DNA from: Neisseriaceae bacterium HSC-16F19 | Lineage (GTDB): Bacteria; Pseudomonadota; Gammaproteobacteria; Burkholderiales; Neisseriaceae | Reading direction: 5' to 3' | Assembly (NCBI RefSeq): GCF_024171525.1 | Contig: NZ_JALJZY010000008.1 | Coordinates: 56,782 to 120,781, forward strand | DNA length: 64,000 nt | In this document: positions 53,152 through 61,304 of the stretch, one piece after another | Layout: every line of letters starts with the position of its first letter | How positions within the stretch are numbered: position 1 is the stretch's first letter | Program-made: the position numbers and the translations under genes | Notes under the pieces: model-generated | Told to the model about the DNA's origin: nothing | The model's database searches: none | What the model saw: only the letters and a program-made list of their open reading frames with translations

Positions 53152-53255
53152 ATACCAATTCAGAAAAATAAGATAACAAGGCGGTGAGCCGCAGACAGTA
53201 CGGGTAGTACGGCAAGGCGAGACAACGCGGTTAGGTTATTTTTATGGATTGGTAT
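53152..53255. repeat. Correia-like element with different ends, 104 bases
   Basis: Ends ATACCAATTCAGAAAAATAA and TTATTTTTATGGATTGGTAT are ~26-base imperfect inverted repeats unlike TATAGT, while the interior (GCCGCAGACAGTACGGGTAG, GGCAAGGCGAGACAACGC) is the Correia core. Length and layout equal the short Correia form. Its right end supplies the final codons and stop of apeK. Confidence 0.75.
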
Positions 53256-53691
53256 AAGGCTGCCTGAACGTCTCATGGCGGCGTACCGCTTCCTGCCAGC
53301 AGGGCGGGGTGTGGTATTGCATTTCGCCGTCGGCCAGACGCACCACGGCCTGGGTGGTGGTGGCGCGGGTGAGTTTGGCGCCGCTGGCGGCATCCGCAAT
53401 GGTGTAGTCCAAACGCAAACAGCTGTCGATTTCCACCACCGCCACATCCACGCGGATGCGTTGGCCGAAACGGGCGGGCTGCACGTATTTGAGCTGCATC
53501 TGCACCACCGGCCACACATAGCCGGCTTCTTTCATCACCATATAGTCGTAGCCGATGGCGCTCAGAAATGCGCAGCGCGCCACTTCCAGATATTTGACGT
53601 AATGGCCGTGCCACACGATGGACATGGCATCCACATCGAAAAACGGTACTTCCAATTCTATACTGTGGCGGCAATAAATGTGTTTAGCCAT
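53242..53691 (-). CDS. apeK: Aryl polyene thioesterase (ApeK-like)
   Basis: 149-residue hot-dog thioesterase of the YbgC/4HBT type: VPFFDVDAMSIVWHGHYVKYLEVAR near residues 14-38 with the catalytic Asp. Releases or edits the polyene acyl chain. ATG 53691 overlaps the upstream acyltransferase by eight bases (ATGGCTAA). The C-terminus FRQPYTNP is made from a DUS and the end of a Correia-like element, so the native tail has probably been replaced. Confidence 0.88.
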   Translation of the reverse strand: MAKHIYCRHSIELEVPFFDVDAMSIVWHGHYVKYLEVARCAFLSAIGYDYMVMKEAGYVWPVVQMQLKYVQPARFGQRIRVDVAVVEIDSCLRLDYTIADAASGAKLTRATTTQAVVRLADGEMQYHTPPCWQEAVRRHETFRQPYTNP

Positions 53692-54628
53692 GGTTGTTAT
53701 CGTTCCAGAAATTGTAAAAATTAAACCATTGCAGCGGGTTTTGCGCGCATTCGGCTGCCAGTTGGTCGGCAAAACGCTGGGCGGCCACGGCTACGGCCTG
53801 GTCGCGGCCTTTGCGCGGCCAGTCGGCGGTATCGGCAAAACGGCGCAGTTTCAGATGATAACGGCCCTTGCGCTTGATGCAAAACAGGGTGTTGATGCGT
53901 GTTTTCAAGAGTGCGGCCAACAGCCACGGGCCTTGCGGCAGCGCGGCTTCCTGCCCCAGAAACGACACCGGCACGGTTTTTTCGCCGCGCACCGGCACGC
54001 GGTCGGCGGCAATGGCCAGCCATTCGCCTTCATCGATGCGGCGGGTGAGTTCCAGCATCAGCGCGGCATCCAAATCGGTCACCTGAATCAGCTGGATGCG
54101 GTCGGCTCCGGCGCGGGTCAGGGCTTCGTTAAACAGCTGCGCGTGGCGGCTGTGCACCAGCACATTGAGGCGGAAACCGGGATGGTGCGACACCAGCGCG
54201 CGGCAAATATCCACATTGCCCACATGCGAACACACGAAAATCTGCCCGCGCTGGCCGAGGGCATGCATCTGCGCATACACGGCTTCGGTTTCTTCCAGCA
54301 CCAGGTGTTCATAACGGATTTGCCGCTGCCACACGGCAAAGCGGTCGCAAATGGCTTCGCCGAAGGCGACAAACTGTTTGAACACCGCCCGTTTTTCAGG
54401 CAGCCGCGTGTGCGGATAAGTCTGTTGCAGCCGTGCCTGATAGCGGGCGATGTGGCGCCGCTGCTGTGGCGAAGTGGCATAAAAATACAGCACCACCAGG
54501 CGGATGCACGGATTCATGATCCACGCGGGCAAATGGCGCACCATCTGCGTGGTCAGCCATAAAAACAGACGGCTGCCGCGTTCGTTTTGCGCCGCCCAGT
54601 GGGCGGATGGCGGTGGCGGCGTGTTCAT
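53684..54628 (-). CDS. LpxL-like acyltransferase of the APE cluster
   Basis: 314 residues with one N-terminal hydrophobic segment. The catalytic H-x4-D is in CSHVGNVDICRAL near residue 134, and later segments (AADRVPVRGEKTVPVSFLGQ) match lysophospholipid/lipid A acyltransferases of the COG4261 type. Probably attaches the aryl polyene to a glycosylated or glycerolipid carrier. Many APE clusters fuse this domain to the glycosyltransferase (ApeJ); here they are two genes overlapping by four bases. Confidence 0.85.
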   Translation of the reverse strand: MNTPPPPSAHWAAQNERGSRLFLWLTTQMVRHLPAWIMNPCIRLVVLYFYATSPQQRRHIARYQARLQQTYPHTRLPEKRAVFKQFVAFGEAICDRFAVWQRQIRYEHLVLEETEAVYAQMHALGQRGQIFVCSHVGNVDICRALVSHHPGFRLNVLVHSRHAQLFNEALTRAGADRIQLIQVTDLDAALMLELTRRIDEGEWLAIAADRVPVRGEKTVPVSFLGQEAALPQGPWLLAALLKTRINTLFCIKRKGRYHLKLRRFADTADWPRKGRDQAVAVAAQRFADQLAAECAQNPLQWFNFYNFWNDNNHG

Positions 54629-55353
54629 GGCTGGGGCCGCATATTGCCGCGCAAACGCCGCCACAGCATGGTAAAAAACAGGCGCGCGTGCATTTTGCTG
54701 ATGAGTACATTGTCGGCCCAAGCGCGGAAATGGGAAACGCCGCCCGCGCTGTAACGCACCGGGGTTTTGATCCACACCAGCGCTGTGCCGCGCCAATGGA
54801 GGCGGACAAGGATTTCGGTGTCGAAATCCATGCGCTCGCCGACATATTCTTCGCACACCACCGCCAAGGCCGCCTCTGCCGGATAGATACGGAAACCGCA
54901 CATGCCGTCCTTAATATCGCAGGAGGCGGTGTGCAGACAGTTCCAAAAATCGGTGATTTTGCGACCGTAGAGGCGTGATTTGGGTGCATCGCTGCCGTAT
55001 TGCGGCCAGCCGCAAATCACCGCTTCGGGGCTCCCTGCGGCGGCATCCAGCATTTTGGCAGTGTCTTGCAGGCAATGCTGGGCATCGGCATCCACTTGCA
55101 GCACATGGCTGTAGCCGGCGGCCACGGCATACTGAAAACCGGTTTTCACCGCCGCGCCCTTGCCGCGGTTGTGGGGCTGGTAATGCACGGTGATGCCGGG
55201 CTGTTGCACCAGTTCCGCCAGCACGGCACGCGCCGCCTCATCGGAGCCGTCGTCCACAATCAGCACATCCAGACCGAAGCCGCGCATGGCCGCGGCTACG
55301 GCGGCCACGGTGCCGCTGTGATTGTAATGGGGAATCAGGGCGAGGGTGTTCAT
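54625..55353 (-). CDS. Family 2 glycosyltransferase of the APE cluster
   Basis: 242 residues: LALIPHYNHSGTVAAVAAAM, LIVDDGSDEA and VLQVDADAQH (the D-x-D metal/sugar nucleotide site) are the GT2 signature. No clear membrane segment until the basic C-terminus. Corresponds to the N-terminal half of ApeJ in clusters where it is fused to the acyltransferase. Overlaps apeH at its start by four bases (ATGA) and the acyltransferase at its end. Confidence 0.87.
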   Translation of the reverse strand: MNTLALIPHYNHSGTVAAVAAAMRGFGLDVLIVDDGSDEAARAVLAELVQQPGITVHYQPHNRGKGAAVKTGFQYAVAAGYSHVLQVDADAQHCLQDTAKMLDAAAGSPEAVICGWPQYGSDAPKSRLYGRKITDFWNCLHTASCDIKDGMCGFRIYPAEAALAVVCEEYVGERMDFDTEILVRLHWRGTALVWIKTPVRYSAGGVSHFRAWADNVLISKMHARLFFTMLWRRLRGNMRPQP

Positions 55354-57047
55354 ACGCTGCCGTGCGCTCCGTACACCATGCGCCCGGAGGCGCAGACGCC
55401 TTCGGCCTTGCTCAATTTGAACAGCAGCTTGTTTTTGGCCGCATCGTAGGCCAGCTCCACGGTGATGTCGTCGCCGGGGCGTACAAACTGTTGGAATTTC
55501 AGGTTTTCCACCCGCAGCAGGCTTTGCCGTCCCCAATCGAAGCGGGCGGCGAGGCGGTACACCCATTGCAGCTCGATGACGCCGGGCACCAGCGGAAAAT
55601 TGGCGAAATGGCCGCCGAAATAGACCAAGTCCACCGGCACGCGGCCGTGGAAATACAGCTTGTCATCGCGTTCTTCGGCGGGCTGCCATTGCGGCTCGGT
55701 TTGGGGTTGTGTCAGGGCTGCCTGAAAATCGGCGGCGGCGATTTTGGCCTGGGCATTGCGCGGCAGCGCGTCGGTAAAGCGCCAGAAACGCGGCAGGGCA
55801 ATGACGTCGTTGGCGGCGGCCAGATGTTGCTTGAGCTCGGCAATCACGGCGGCGCGCCCTTGTTCGCACAGCGCGGCCAAGCCTTCATTGCTCAGTGCCG
55901 CCCACACCGCCAGGCGGCGGTGTTGCGGATGCAGGCCGCAATGGGCATCGGCCACCCACGGGTGCGCCAACAGGTCGTGCTCGATGCGGGTGAGCGACAC
56001 GCGTTTGTCTTCAAATTTGATGATGCGGTCTTTGCGGCCTATGAGTGTGAAGCCGCTGCCTTCCCGTTCCACCACGTCGGCAGTCTGTACGCGGCCGTCC
56101 GACCACGGCGACGCTACCCACAGCGCGCCGTCGGCATCGCAACCGTTTTCCACTCCGGCCACCGGCTGCCACGGGCCGCTGTTTTGGCGGTGGGCAATCA
56201 CGCCGGTTTCGGTGCTGCCGTAGATTTCAAACGGCCGCACGGCGTGCCGGGCCAGTAAATCGGCGGTGGCGGCGGGCAGGGCGCCACCGGAGGAAATAAT
56301 GCCTGCCAGCTGCGGCTGCACCGCCGCCCAATTGCGTTCTTCCCCCAAGCGGTTGAGCAGGGCCGGGCTGGCAATCCACACCAGTTGCCGGTGATGGCGG
56401 CTGGCCTCAAGCAGGGTTTCCGGATACAGATATTGTGGCCGCAACATCGTCCAGCCCAAGGTCAGCGCCAGCGCAAAACGGAAGGTAAAGCCGTAGAGGT
56501 GTTGCGGGCTGACACTGCCGGCCACGGCGGCTGCCTGAAATGGAACGGTCGCGGCCAGCGCCAATGCCTCGGCCTGCATTTGCGCCATGGTTTTGGTGAC
56601 CACCACCGCCTGGCCGCTGGAGCCGGAGGTTTTCAAACAGGCCCGCGCGCTCAGTGGAATTAAAAAATCAGCATCGTTTTCGGCGGCTTCTGCTGCCGTG
56701 TGGCGTGTCCACAACGGCGTGTCGCTCTGGCGCGCACTCAGTGCCGGATGTTCGGGGCTGTCGGTGAGCCAGACATCGGCTGTTTCATCCGCCCAAGCGA
56801 GGTTTTCCGCCGCCAGATTGGGCGGCAACAGCACGGTCAGTCCGGCATGCCAGGCGGCCAAGACCGCGCAGGCAAATTCGGCGGCATCGTCAAACCACAG
56901 CGCCGCCGTGCGCCACGATTGCGCGCGCAGGCTGCCTGAAAGCCGCAATACGGCGCGGTTAAAGTCGCCACGCGTCCAATCGGGACCGCAGGCGATTAAA
57001 TCGCCGGGCGGCAGGCGGGGGGAGAGGATTTCGCTTAAGGGGTGCAT
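55350..57047 (-). CDS. AMP-ligase fused to 3-hydroxyacyl-ACP dehydratase (ApeH-ApeI)
   Basis: 565 residues. Residues 1-440 are an adenylate-forming ligase: TSGSSG at 140-145, YGSTE at 276-280, GRKDRIIKFEDKRVS at 337-351 and the C-terminal lysine in RNAQAKI near 435. It would activate an aryl acid such as 4-hydroxybenzoate and load an ACP. Residues ~455-565 are a FabZ/FabA-like hot-dog domain, with His480 in GGHFANFPLVPG. These two functions are separate genes in the APE clusters I know of, so this is a natural fusion. It lies eight bases after fic. Confidence 0.88.
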   Translation of the reverse strand: MHPLSEILSPRLPPGDLIACGPDWTRGDFNRAVLRLSGSLRAQSWRTAALWFDDAAEFACAVLAAWHAGLTVLLPPNLAAENLAWADETADVWLTDSPEHPALSARQSDTPLWTRHTAAEAAENDADFLIPLSARACLKTSGSSGQAVVVTKTMAQMQAEALALAATVPFQAAAVAGSVSPQHLYGFTFRFALALTLGWTMLRPQYLYPETLLEASRHHRQLVWIASPALLNRLGEERNWAAVQPQLAGIISSGGALPAATADLLARHAVRPFEIYGSTETGVIAHRQNSGPWQPVAGVENGCDADGALWVASPWSDGRVQTADVVEREGSGFTLIGRKDRIIKFEDKRVSLTRIEHDLLAHPWVADAHCGLHPQHRRLAVWAALSNEGLAALCEQGRAAVIAELKQHLAAANDVIALPRFWRFTDALPRNAQAKIAAADFQAALTQPQTEPQWQPAEERDDKLYFHGRVPVDLVYFGGHFANFPLVPGVIELQWVYRLAARFDWGRQSLLRVENLKFQQFVRPGDDITVELAYDAAKNKLLFKLSKAEGVCASGRMVYGAHGSV

Positions 57048-57055
57048 GGTCGGGT

Positions 57056-58096
57056 TTACGGGTTTAGGTGTTCGGGAGGCAGGCGGTATATGCGCTGTTT
57101 GCGTTCGCCTTCGGCCTGCAACAGTCCGGCGGCCACGAGGGCGGCCAGATATTTGCGTATGGTGGCTGCCGATTTGCCGGTCAGTGCTTGCAGGCGGCTG
57201 TTGTTCACACTGGTGTGGGTGTGCAGGTATTGGCGTACCAAGGTGTAAAACTGCTGCTCTTTATCGCTTATTTTATCGCTTATTTTATCGCTTATTTTAT
57301 CGCTTATTTTATCGCTTATTTTATCGCTTATTTTATCGCTTAAAACGGGTGTGGTGTACTGTGCCAAGGTGTCTTCGATCATGCCCAGCATAAACTCGAC
57401 AAATACGGTGGAGTCGTTGGCGCGGTCGGCTTCGGCCAAGGCATGGTAATAGCCTGCCTGGTTTTGGTAAACCAGGGTTTCCACCGGCAGCCAGGCAAAC
57501 AGCGGCTGCCAGCGGCTCAGCATCACGCTTTGCCACAAGCGGCCCATGCGGCCGTTGCCGTCGGCAAAGGGATGGATCATTTCGATTTCGTAATGCACTA
57601 CCGCGCTTTTGACCAGCATGGGGGTGTCGTCCCGCCGTGCCCACGCCAGCAGCTTTTTCACCAAATCGGGCACAAACTGCGGCCGGGCACCCATGTGCAG
57701 CAGGGTACCGTCGGCGGCAAAAATACCCACGTCTTTACTGGGAAAACGGCCGGGCTGTGGGAGCAAATCCTGCATCAGCAGGCGGTGTGCTTTGAGGAAA
57801 TCGCGCGTGCTGTAGGGATTGAAATCCGGTATGGCCTCATAGGCGGCATAGGCATTGTGCACTTCGCGGATGTCTTGCGGGCTGCCCAGCACGCGCTTGC
57901 CGTTGATGATGTCGGTAACCTGCTCCAGTGTCAGGGCATTGTTTTCAATCGCCAGCGAGGAATGGATGGAGCGGATGCGGTTTTGTTTGCGTAAATGCAG
58001 TTGTGTACCGTATTGCTGCTCCAAGCGGCCGATATTGGCAGAAATGGCAATAACACTGTTGAGTATGCGGTTGTTGAGGGTAAACGGCGGTTTCAT
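57056..58096 (-). CDS. Fic-domain protein (class II) inside the APE operon
   Basis: 346 residues. The Fic motif is complete at 175-186 (HPFADGNGRMGR), so AMP or another nucleotide could be transferred to a target. An N-terminal inhibitory motif of the (S/T)-x3-E-(G/N) type is present as S47-LAI-E51-N52, making it self-inhibited class II rather than a toxin-antitoxin pair. Residues 253-279 are seven SDK(I) units from a 12-base tandem repeat, then a C-terminal winged-helix (about 280-340). It is 16 bases from apeG and eight from apeH on the same strand. Confidence 0.93.
   Translation of the reverse strand: MKPPFTLNNRILNSVIAISANIGRLEQQYGTQLHLRKQNRIRSIHSSLAIENNALTLEQVTDIINGKRVLGSPQDIREVHNAYAAYEAIPDFNPYSTRDFLKAHRLLMQDLLPQPGRFPSKDVGIFAADGTLLHMGARPQFVPDLVKKLLAWARRDDTPMLVKSAVVHYEIEMIHPFADGNGRMGRLWQSVMLSRWQPLFAWLPVETLVYQNQAGYYHALAEADRANDSTVFVEFMLGMIEDTLAQYTTPVLSDKISDKISDKISDKISDKISDKISDKEQQFYTLVRQYLHTHTSVNNSRLQALTGKSAATIRKYLAALVAAGLLQAEGERKQRIYRLPPEHLNP
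57262..57345. repeat. 12-base tandem repeat in fic (about seven copies)
   Basis: Unit ATTTTATCGCTT on the plus strand, repeated about seven times with no mismatches in the central units; each encodes Ser-Asp-Lys-Ile. Copy-number change would keep the frame and lengthen or shorten the linker between the Fic core and the winged-helix domain. Confidence 0.95.
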
Positions 58097-58112
58097 CGAT
58101 CGACAGTCTCCT

Positions 58113-58652
58113 TCACACCTTCAATACGCATTTGCGGTACAGCCACTCACCCGCAAACAACAGGCCCATAAGGATATAGGCAATCACGCCGGTATACAGT
58201 GCCCACCAGTCGTGGCGGCCGCTGAGGGCCAGGAGGGCGGCGATGAGGCCGTTGGCGATAAAAAACACGCACCAGATTTGGGTGACGCGGCGGGTGTGGC
58301 GCACGCCTTGCGGCGGCAGGTCGGGGTGTTGCAGGCGCGCCAGTTTTTCAATCACGGTTTGTTCCGCCATGAGGCTGCTGCCGAATACCGCCAGCATCAG
58401 CAGGTTGACCGCCACCGGATACCAGTACATGGAGGCCGGTTGCTGCCACAACAGGGCGGCGCCGAAAAAGGCCGCCAGCAAGAGCGCGGTGATGCGCTGG
58501 CTGCGGGTGGGGGCGGTGGCGGCGCGGATAAGCCACAACACGCCCATCAGCGCGGCCAAGACAAAGAAAAGACCGCTGTCGCGGCCGAAATACCACAACA
58601 GCGGATAGGCGGCGCTGACAACGCCCAGCAGTAGCTGCCCGAGAGTGCGCAC
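58113..58652 (-). CDS. apeG: APE cluster membrane protein (COG4648, ApeG-like)
   Basis: About 179 residues with four to five hydrophobic segments (LLLGVVSAAYPLLWYF; FFVLAALMGVLWLI; ITALLLAAFFGAALLW; CVFFIANGLIAALLAL; GVIAYILMGLLF). It matches the small membrane protein placed after the two ACPs in APE clusters. No ATG starts it: GTG 58652, four bases after the apeF stop, is my choice; TTG 58691 would overlap apeF by 35 bases through a DUS. Function unknown. Confidence 0.75.
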   Translation of the reverse strand: MRTLGQLLLGVVSAAYPLLWYFGRDSGLFFVLAALMGVLWLIRAATAPTRSQRITALLLAAFFGAALLWQQPASMYWYPVAVNLLMLAVFGSSLMAEQTVIEKLARLQHPDLPPQGVRHTRRVTQIWCVFFIANGLIAALLALSGRHDWWALYTGVIAYILMGLLFAGEWLYRKCVLKV

Positions 58653-58656
58653 GGTT

Positions 58657-58902
58657 TCAGGCAGCCGTTTGTTTGAGCACCGCTTGGACAATGTCTTCCA
58701 CGGTGCGCACGCTCTTGAAGTCTTCGGTCATCAGTTTGTAGCCGGTTTGGCGTTTGATGTGGTCCAAGAGGTCGATGGCGTCGATGCTGTCGATTTCCAG
58801 GTCTTCGTAGAGGTTGGCTTCGGGTTGGATGCGTTCCGCGTCGATTTCAAACAGGTTCACCAGGGTGTCGGTGAGGATTTGGCGGATTTCTTGTTCGGTC
58901 AT
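58657..58902 (-). CDS. apeF: Acyl carrier protein (ApeF-like)
   Basis: 81 residues with the 4'-phosphopantetheine serine in EIDSIDAIDLLDHI near residue 40. Start at ATG 58902 has GGGAG nine bases upstream; the alternative ATG 58920 overlaps the apeE stop (TAATG) and adds MREPEI. Its TGA stop lies inside a DUS. Carries starter or growing chain. Confidence 0.88.
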   Translation of the reverse strand: MTEQEIRQILTDTLVNLFEIDAERIQPEANLYEDLEIDSIDAIDLLDHIKRQTGYKLMTEDFKSVRTVEDIVQAVLKQTAA

Positions 58903-58919
58903 GATTTCCGGCTCCCGCA

Positions 58920-59177
58920 TTACGCTTGGCGGCTGCGGACGTAATCGGCCAGGGTCTGCACGCTGGTAAAGTGTTCGCGCAGGCTGTTTTGTTCGCCTTC
59001 CATTTGGAAGCCGAAGGCTTTTTGTACGGCCAGGCCCAGTTCCAGGGCGTCTACCGAATCCAGACCCAAGCCTTCGTCGCCGAAGAGGGGGGCGTCGGTG
59101 TCGATGTCGGCCACGGTGATGTCTTCGAGGCCGAGGCTGTCGATAATCAGTTGTTTAATTTGTGCTTCCAAGCTCAT
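58920..59177 (-). CDS. apeE: Acyl carrier protein (ApeE-like)
   Basis: 85 residues with the attachment serine in GLGLDSVDALELGLAV near residue 42, the D-S-V-D pattern of the elongation ACP of APE systems. Overlaps apeD by four bases (ATGA). Two ACPs side by side are a hallmark of APE clusters. Confidence 0.9.
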   Translation of the reverse strand: MSLEAQIKQLIIDSLGLEDITVADIDTDAPLFGDEGLGLDSVDALELGLAVQKAFGFQMEGEQNSLREHFTSVQTLADYVRSRQA

Positions 59178-59932
59178 GTGCTTTCCCGGGTAAAGTAATC
59201 TTGTAAAAAAGTGTTCAAGCGCCGTGCCGCAATCGGCAGCGGTTTTTCCGCCAGCCAGTCCTGCGGGTGAATGTCTTCGCCCACGGTAATGCGGTAACGG
59301 ATCTTGCGGGGGGGGATTTTATACCAAGGCTGGCCTTTTTTGAAATTGGGCGGATCCATTTTGATGACCACCGGGGTGATGACGCGGGCGCTGCGCAGGC
59401 CGATGGACACCGCGCCGCGGTTGAGTTTCACCTGGCCGTCCCAGCCGGTGCGCGTGCCTTCGGGAAACAGCAGCAGGCACTGGCCGCTGTCGAACACGGC
59501 CTGCACTTCGTCCATCATTTCCAGTGATTCGTCGTTGGGAATATAGCCGCAGGCGAGAATCTGACTTTTCATGCTCGGGTTGCGCAGCAAGTCTTTTTTG
59601 ACAATGCAGTTGGGTTCGGGCACATGGCTGATCAGCAGCACCACGTCCAGAAGCGAGGGATGGTTGGCGAGAATCAGCTGCCCCGGGCGGCCCAGCTTTT
59701 CCAAGCCGTGGAACTCCACGCTCAGCACACCCGCGGTTTGCAGATAGCGCACAAAAATTTTCCAGATGCCCGCCACCATGCGCCGCGCCTGCAATTGGCG
59801 CGGTATGTCGCCGCGGGTGCTTTTGAGGGTGTAGGGCAGGAGCACGATTTTAAACAGCACCCCGGCTACGCCGAAAATCACAAAGCCCAGTGCCGTGGCC
59901 ACCAGGCGGCGCAGATAATCCAAAGTCTTCAT
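59174..59932 (-). CDS. apeD: 1-acylglycerol-3-phosphate acyltransferase-like protein (ApeD-like)
   Basis: 252 residues. N-terminal membrane helix (ATALGFVIFGVAGVLFKIVL), H-x4-D motif in ANHPSLLDVVLL near residue 86 and FPEGTRTGWDG near 158, the PlsC pattern. Likely makes the lipid that carries the pigment. Overlaps apeC by four bases and apeE by four. Confidence 0.88.
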   Translation of the reverse strand: MKTLDYLRRLVATALGFVIFGVAGVLFKIVLLPYTLKSTRGDIPRQLQARRMVAGIWKIFVRYLQTAGVLSVEFHGLEKLGRPGQLILANHPSLLDVVLLISHVPEPNCIVKKDLLRNPSMKSQILACGYIPNDESLEMMDEVQAVFDSGQCLLLFPEGTRTGWDGQVKLNRGAVSIGLRSARVITPVVIKMDPPNFKKGQPWYKIPPRKIRYRITVGEDIHPQDWLAEKPLPIAARRLNTFLQDYFTREST

Positions 59933-60669
59933 GCGGCATCCGCGGCATTTTGCTGCCAGTGCCAGTGGCGGCGGCCGTAGCGGCGCAGGGTTTCGGGGCT
60001 GCCTGCAAGCATAAAGCGTATCCATTCCAGCGCACCCCAATAAGCGTCGCTGCCTTGGTCTTCTCCTGCTGCCAATGTGAGGCGGTAGCGGCTGCCGGGG
60101 CGGATGACCATGGCCAGCGCATAGGCCACGGGTGCGCGCTCGGCGGCCACGGCATAATCGGTGCTGAGCGGTTCGTCCACCCACACCGCCAGCACTTCGG
60201 GGCAGCCTTCCTGCAACAGCGCACAGGCTTCGGCCAGCGTGCTTTCCAGTCCGTCCGCGCCCACCGCCAGCGCGGTGTGTTCGCGCATGTCCTGGCGCAG
60301 CATGGACCATTGCCCCGGCAGGGCGTTGTGGACCGACAGGCCGAAAGAGGTGGGCGAAACCGTGTGGCTGCGCAAGAGTTCCGGCCACAAATCGAAGCTG
60401 CGGTTGATTTCGCCGTCGTGGGAGGCGAACACCAGTGCCGCATCGGGGTGGGCATCGGCCAGGGGCCAGGCGGCGGCGCACATCAGCCGTGCCGCCGTGC
60501 TGAGGCGGCGGCGCTGCATGGGCGGAAGAAAGGCCAAATCGGGCTTGTGTTCGGGCCAAGTGTCGGCCAGTGCCGGGTTGGCAGCCCAAGCCTGCCATTG
60601 GGCGGCATCGGCCATGCGGTCGCTCACGGCCTGCCAGGCGGCGATGTCGAAGGAAAAAGTGCAGCTCAT
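59929..60669 (-). CDS. apeC: Beta-ketoacyl synthase chain-length factor (ApeC-like)
   Basis: 246 residues, half a ketosynthase. FLPPMQRRRLSTAARLM near residue 48 and SPTSFGLSVHNALPGQW near 105 are typical of the APE chain-length factor; no cysteine occupies the active-site position, so it should act as non-catalytic partner of ApeO/ApeR. First gene of the minus-strand operon, with no clear Shine-Dalgarno. Divergent from apeP across 113 bases. Confidence 0.88.
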   Translation of the reverse strand: MSCTFSFDIAAWQAVSDRMADAAQWQAWAANPALADTWPEHKPDLAFLPPMQRRRLSTAARLMCAAAWPLADAHPDAALVFASHDGEINRSFDLWPELLRSHTVSPTSFGLSVHNALPGQWSMLRQDMREHTALAVGADGLESTLAEACALLQEGCPEVLAVWVDEPLSTDYAVAAERAPVAYALAMVIRPGSRYRLTLAAGEDQGSDAYWGALEWIRFMLAGSPETLRRYGRRHWHWQQNAADAA

Positions 60670-60718
60670 ATCGGGTGGAGGATATGTAAAGGAATGTGTT
60701 TCATTCTAAATGATTGCG

Positions 60719-60747
60719 TTAACAAATGCCACCAAGCCCCGTATAAT
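60719..60747 (+). promoter_or_regulatory. Sigma-70 promoter for apeP-apeQ-apeR
   Basis: TTAACA at 60719-60724, a 17-base spacer and TATAAT at 60742-60747: near-perfect -35/-10. It sits 36 bases before the apeP start in the divergent intergenic region. Confidence 0.7.
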
Positions 60748-60782
60748 TGACGGTTTGTTTGCCTTGAAAGACTGCCGACATC

Positions 60783-61304
60783 ATGAGTGCCGACACGCAA
60801 TTTCCCATCAGCGCCGCTGCCTTGGCGGGCCTGCTGCCGCACAGCGGCCATATGGTGTTGTTGGACAGCATCGAAGAATGCGGTGAGCAGCACATTGTGG
60901 CCCGTGCCGAAGTCGGCCCGCGGCATATGCTGCTGACCGACGGCGTATTGCCGTGCATGGCGGGCATTGAAATCATGGCGCAGGGCATAGCCGCCTGGGC
61001 CGGTTACCATGCGGTACAGGCCGGTGAGCCGGTACGGCTGGGCTTTTTGCTGGGCACGCGCAAATTGCAGCTGTTTGCCGACAGCGTGCCGGTGGGCACG
61101 CAGTTGCGCATTGAGGCGGCCATGTCTTTGCAGGACGCACAGGGCTTCGGCGTATTCGATTGTGCCCTGTATTGGACCGATGCCCCGAATAGTGCGCGCG
61201 CCGGGCTGCCTGAAAACGGTTTGCTGGTGCAGGCGGCACTCAATGTGTATAACCCGCCGGACGGCAAAGTCGTCTTCCAACCGAAAATGAGCACAACAGC
61301 ATGA
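60783..61304 (+). CDS. apeP: 3-hydroxyacyl-ACP dehydratase (ApeP-like)
   Basis: 173-residue hot-dog dehydratase: LLPHSGHMVLLDSIEEC near residues 19-35 and AGIEIMAQGIAAWAGYHA near 60-77, as in ApeP proteins. Removes water after ketoreduction to make the trans double bonds, probably together with the dehydratase domain fused to the AMP-ligase. A DUS near 61205 encodes GLPENG. Its stop overlaps apeQ by four bases. Confidence 0.88.
   Translation: MSADTQFPISAAALAGLLPHSGHMVLLDSIEECGEQHIVARAEVGPRHMLLTDGVLPCMAGIEIMAQGIAAWAGYHAVQAGEPVRLGFLLGTRKLQLFADSVPVGTQLRIEAAMSLQDAQGFGVFDCALYWTDAPNSARAGLPENGLLVQAALNVYNPPDGKVVFQPKMSTTA

Noticed and set aside
57262..57345. Possible CRISPR-like array
   Set aside because: Units are 12 bases with no spacers and lie in frame within fic; it is a coding tandem repeat.
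57056..58096. Fic as toxin of a toxin-antitoxin pair
   Set aside because: No small antitoxin gene adjoins it; the inhibitory motif is in its own N-terminus, so class II.
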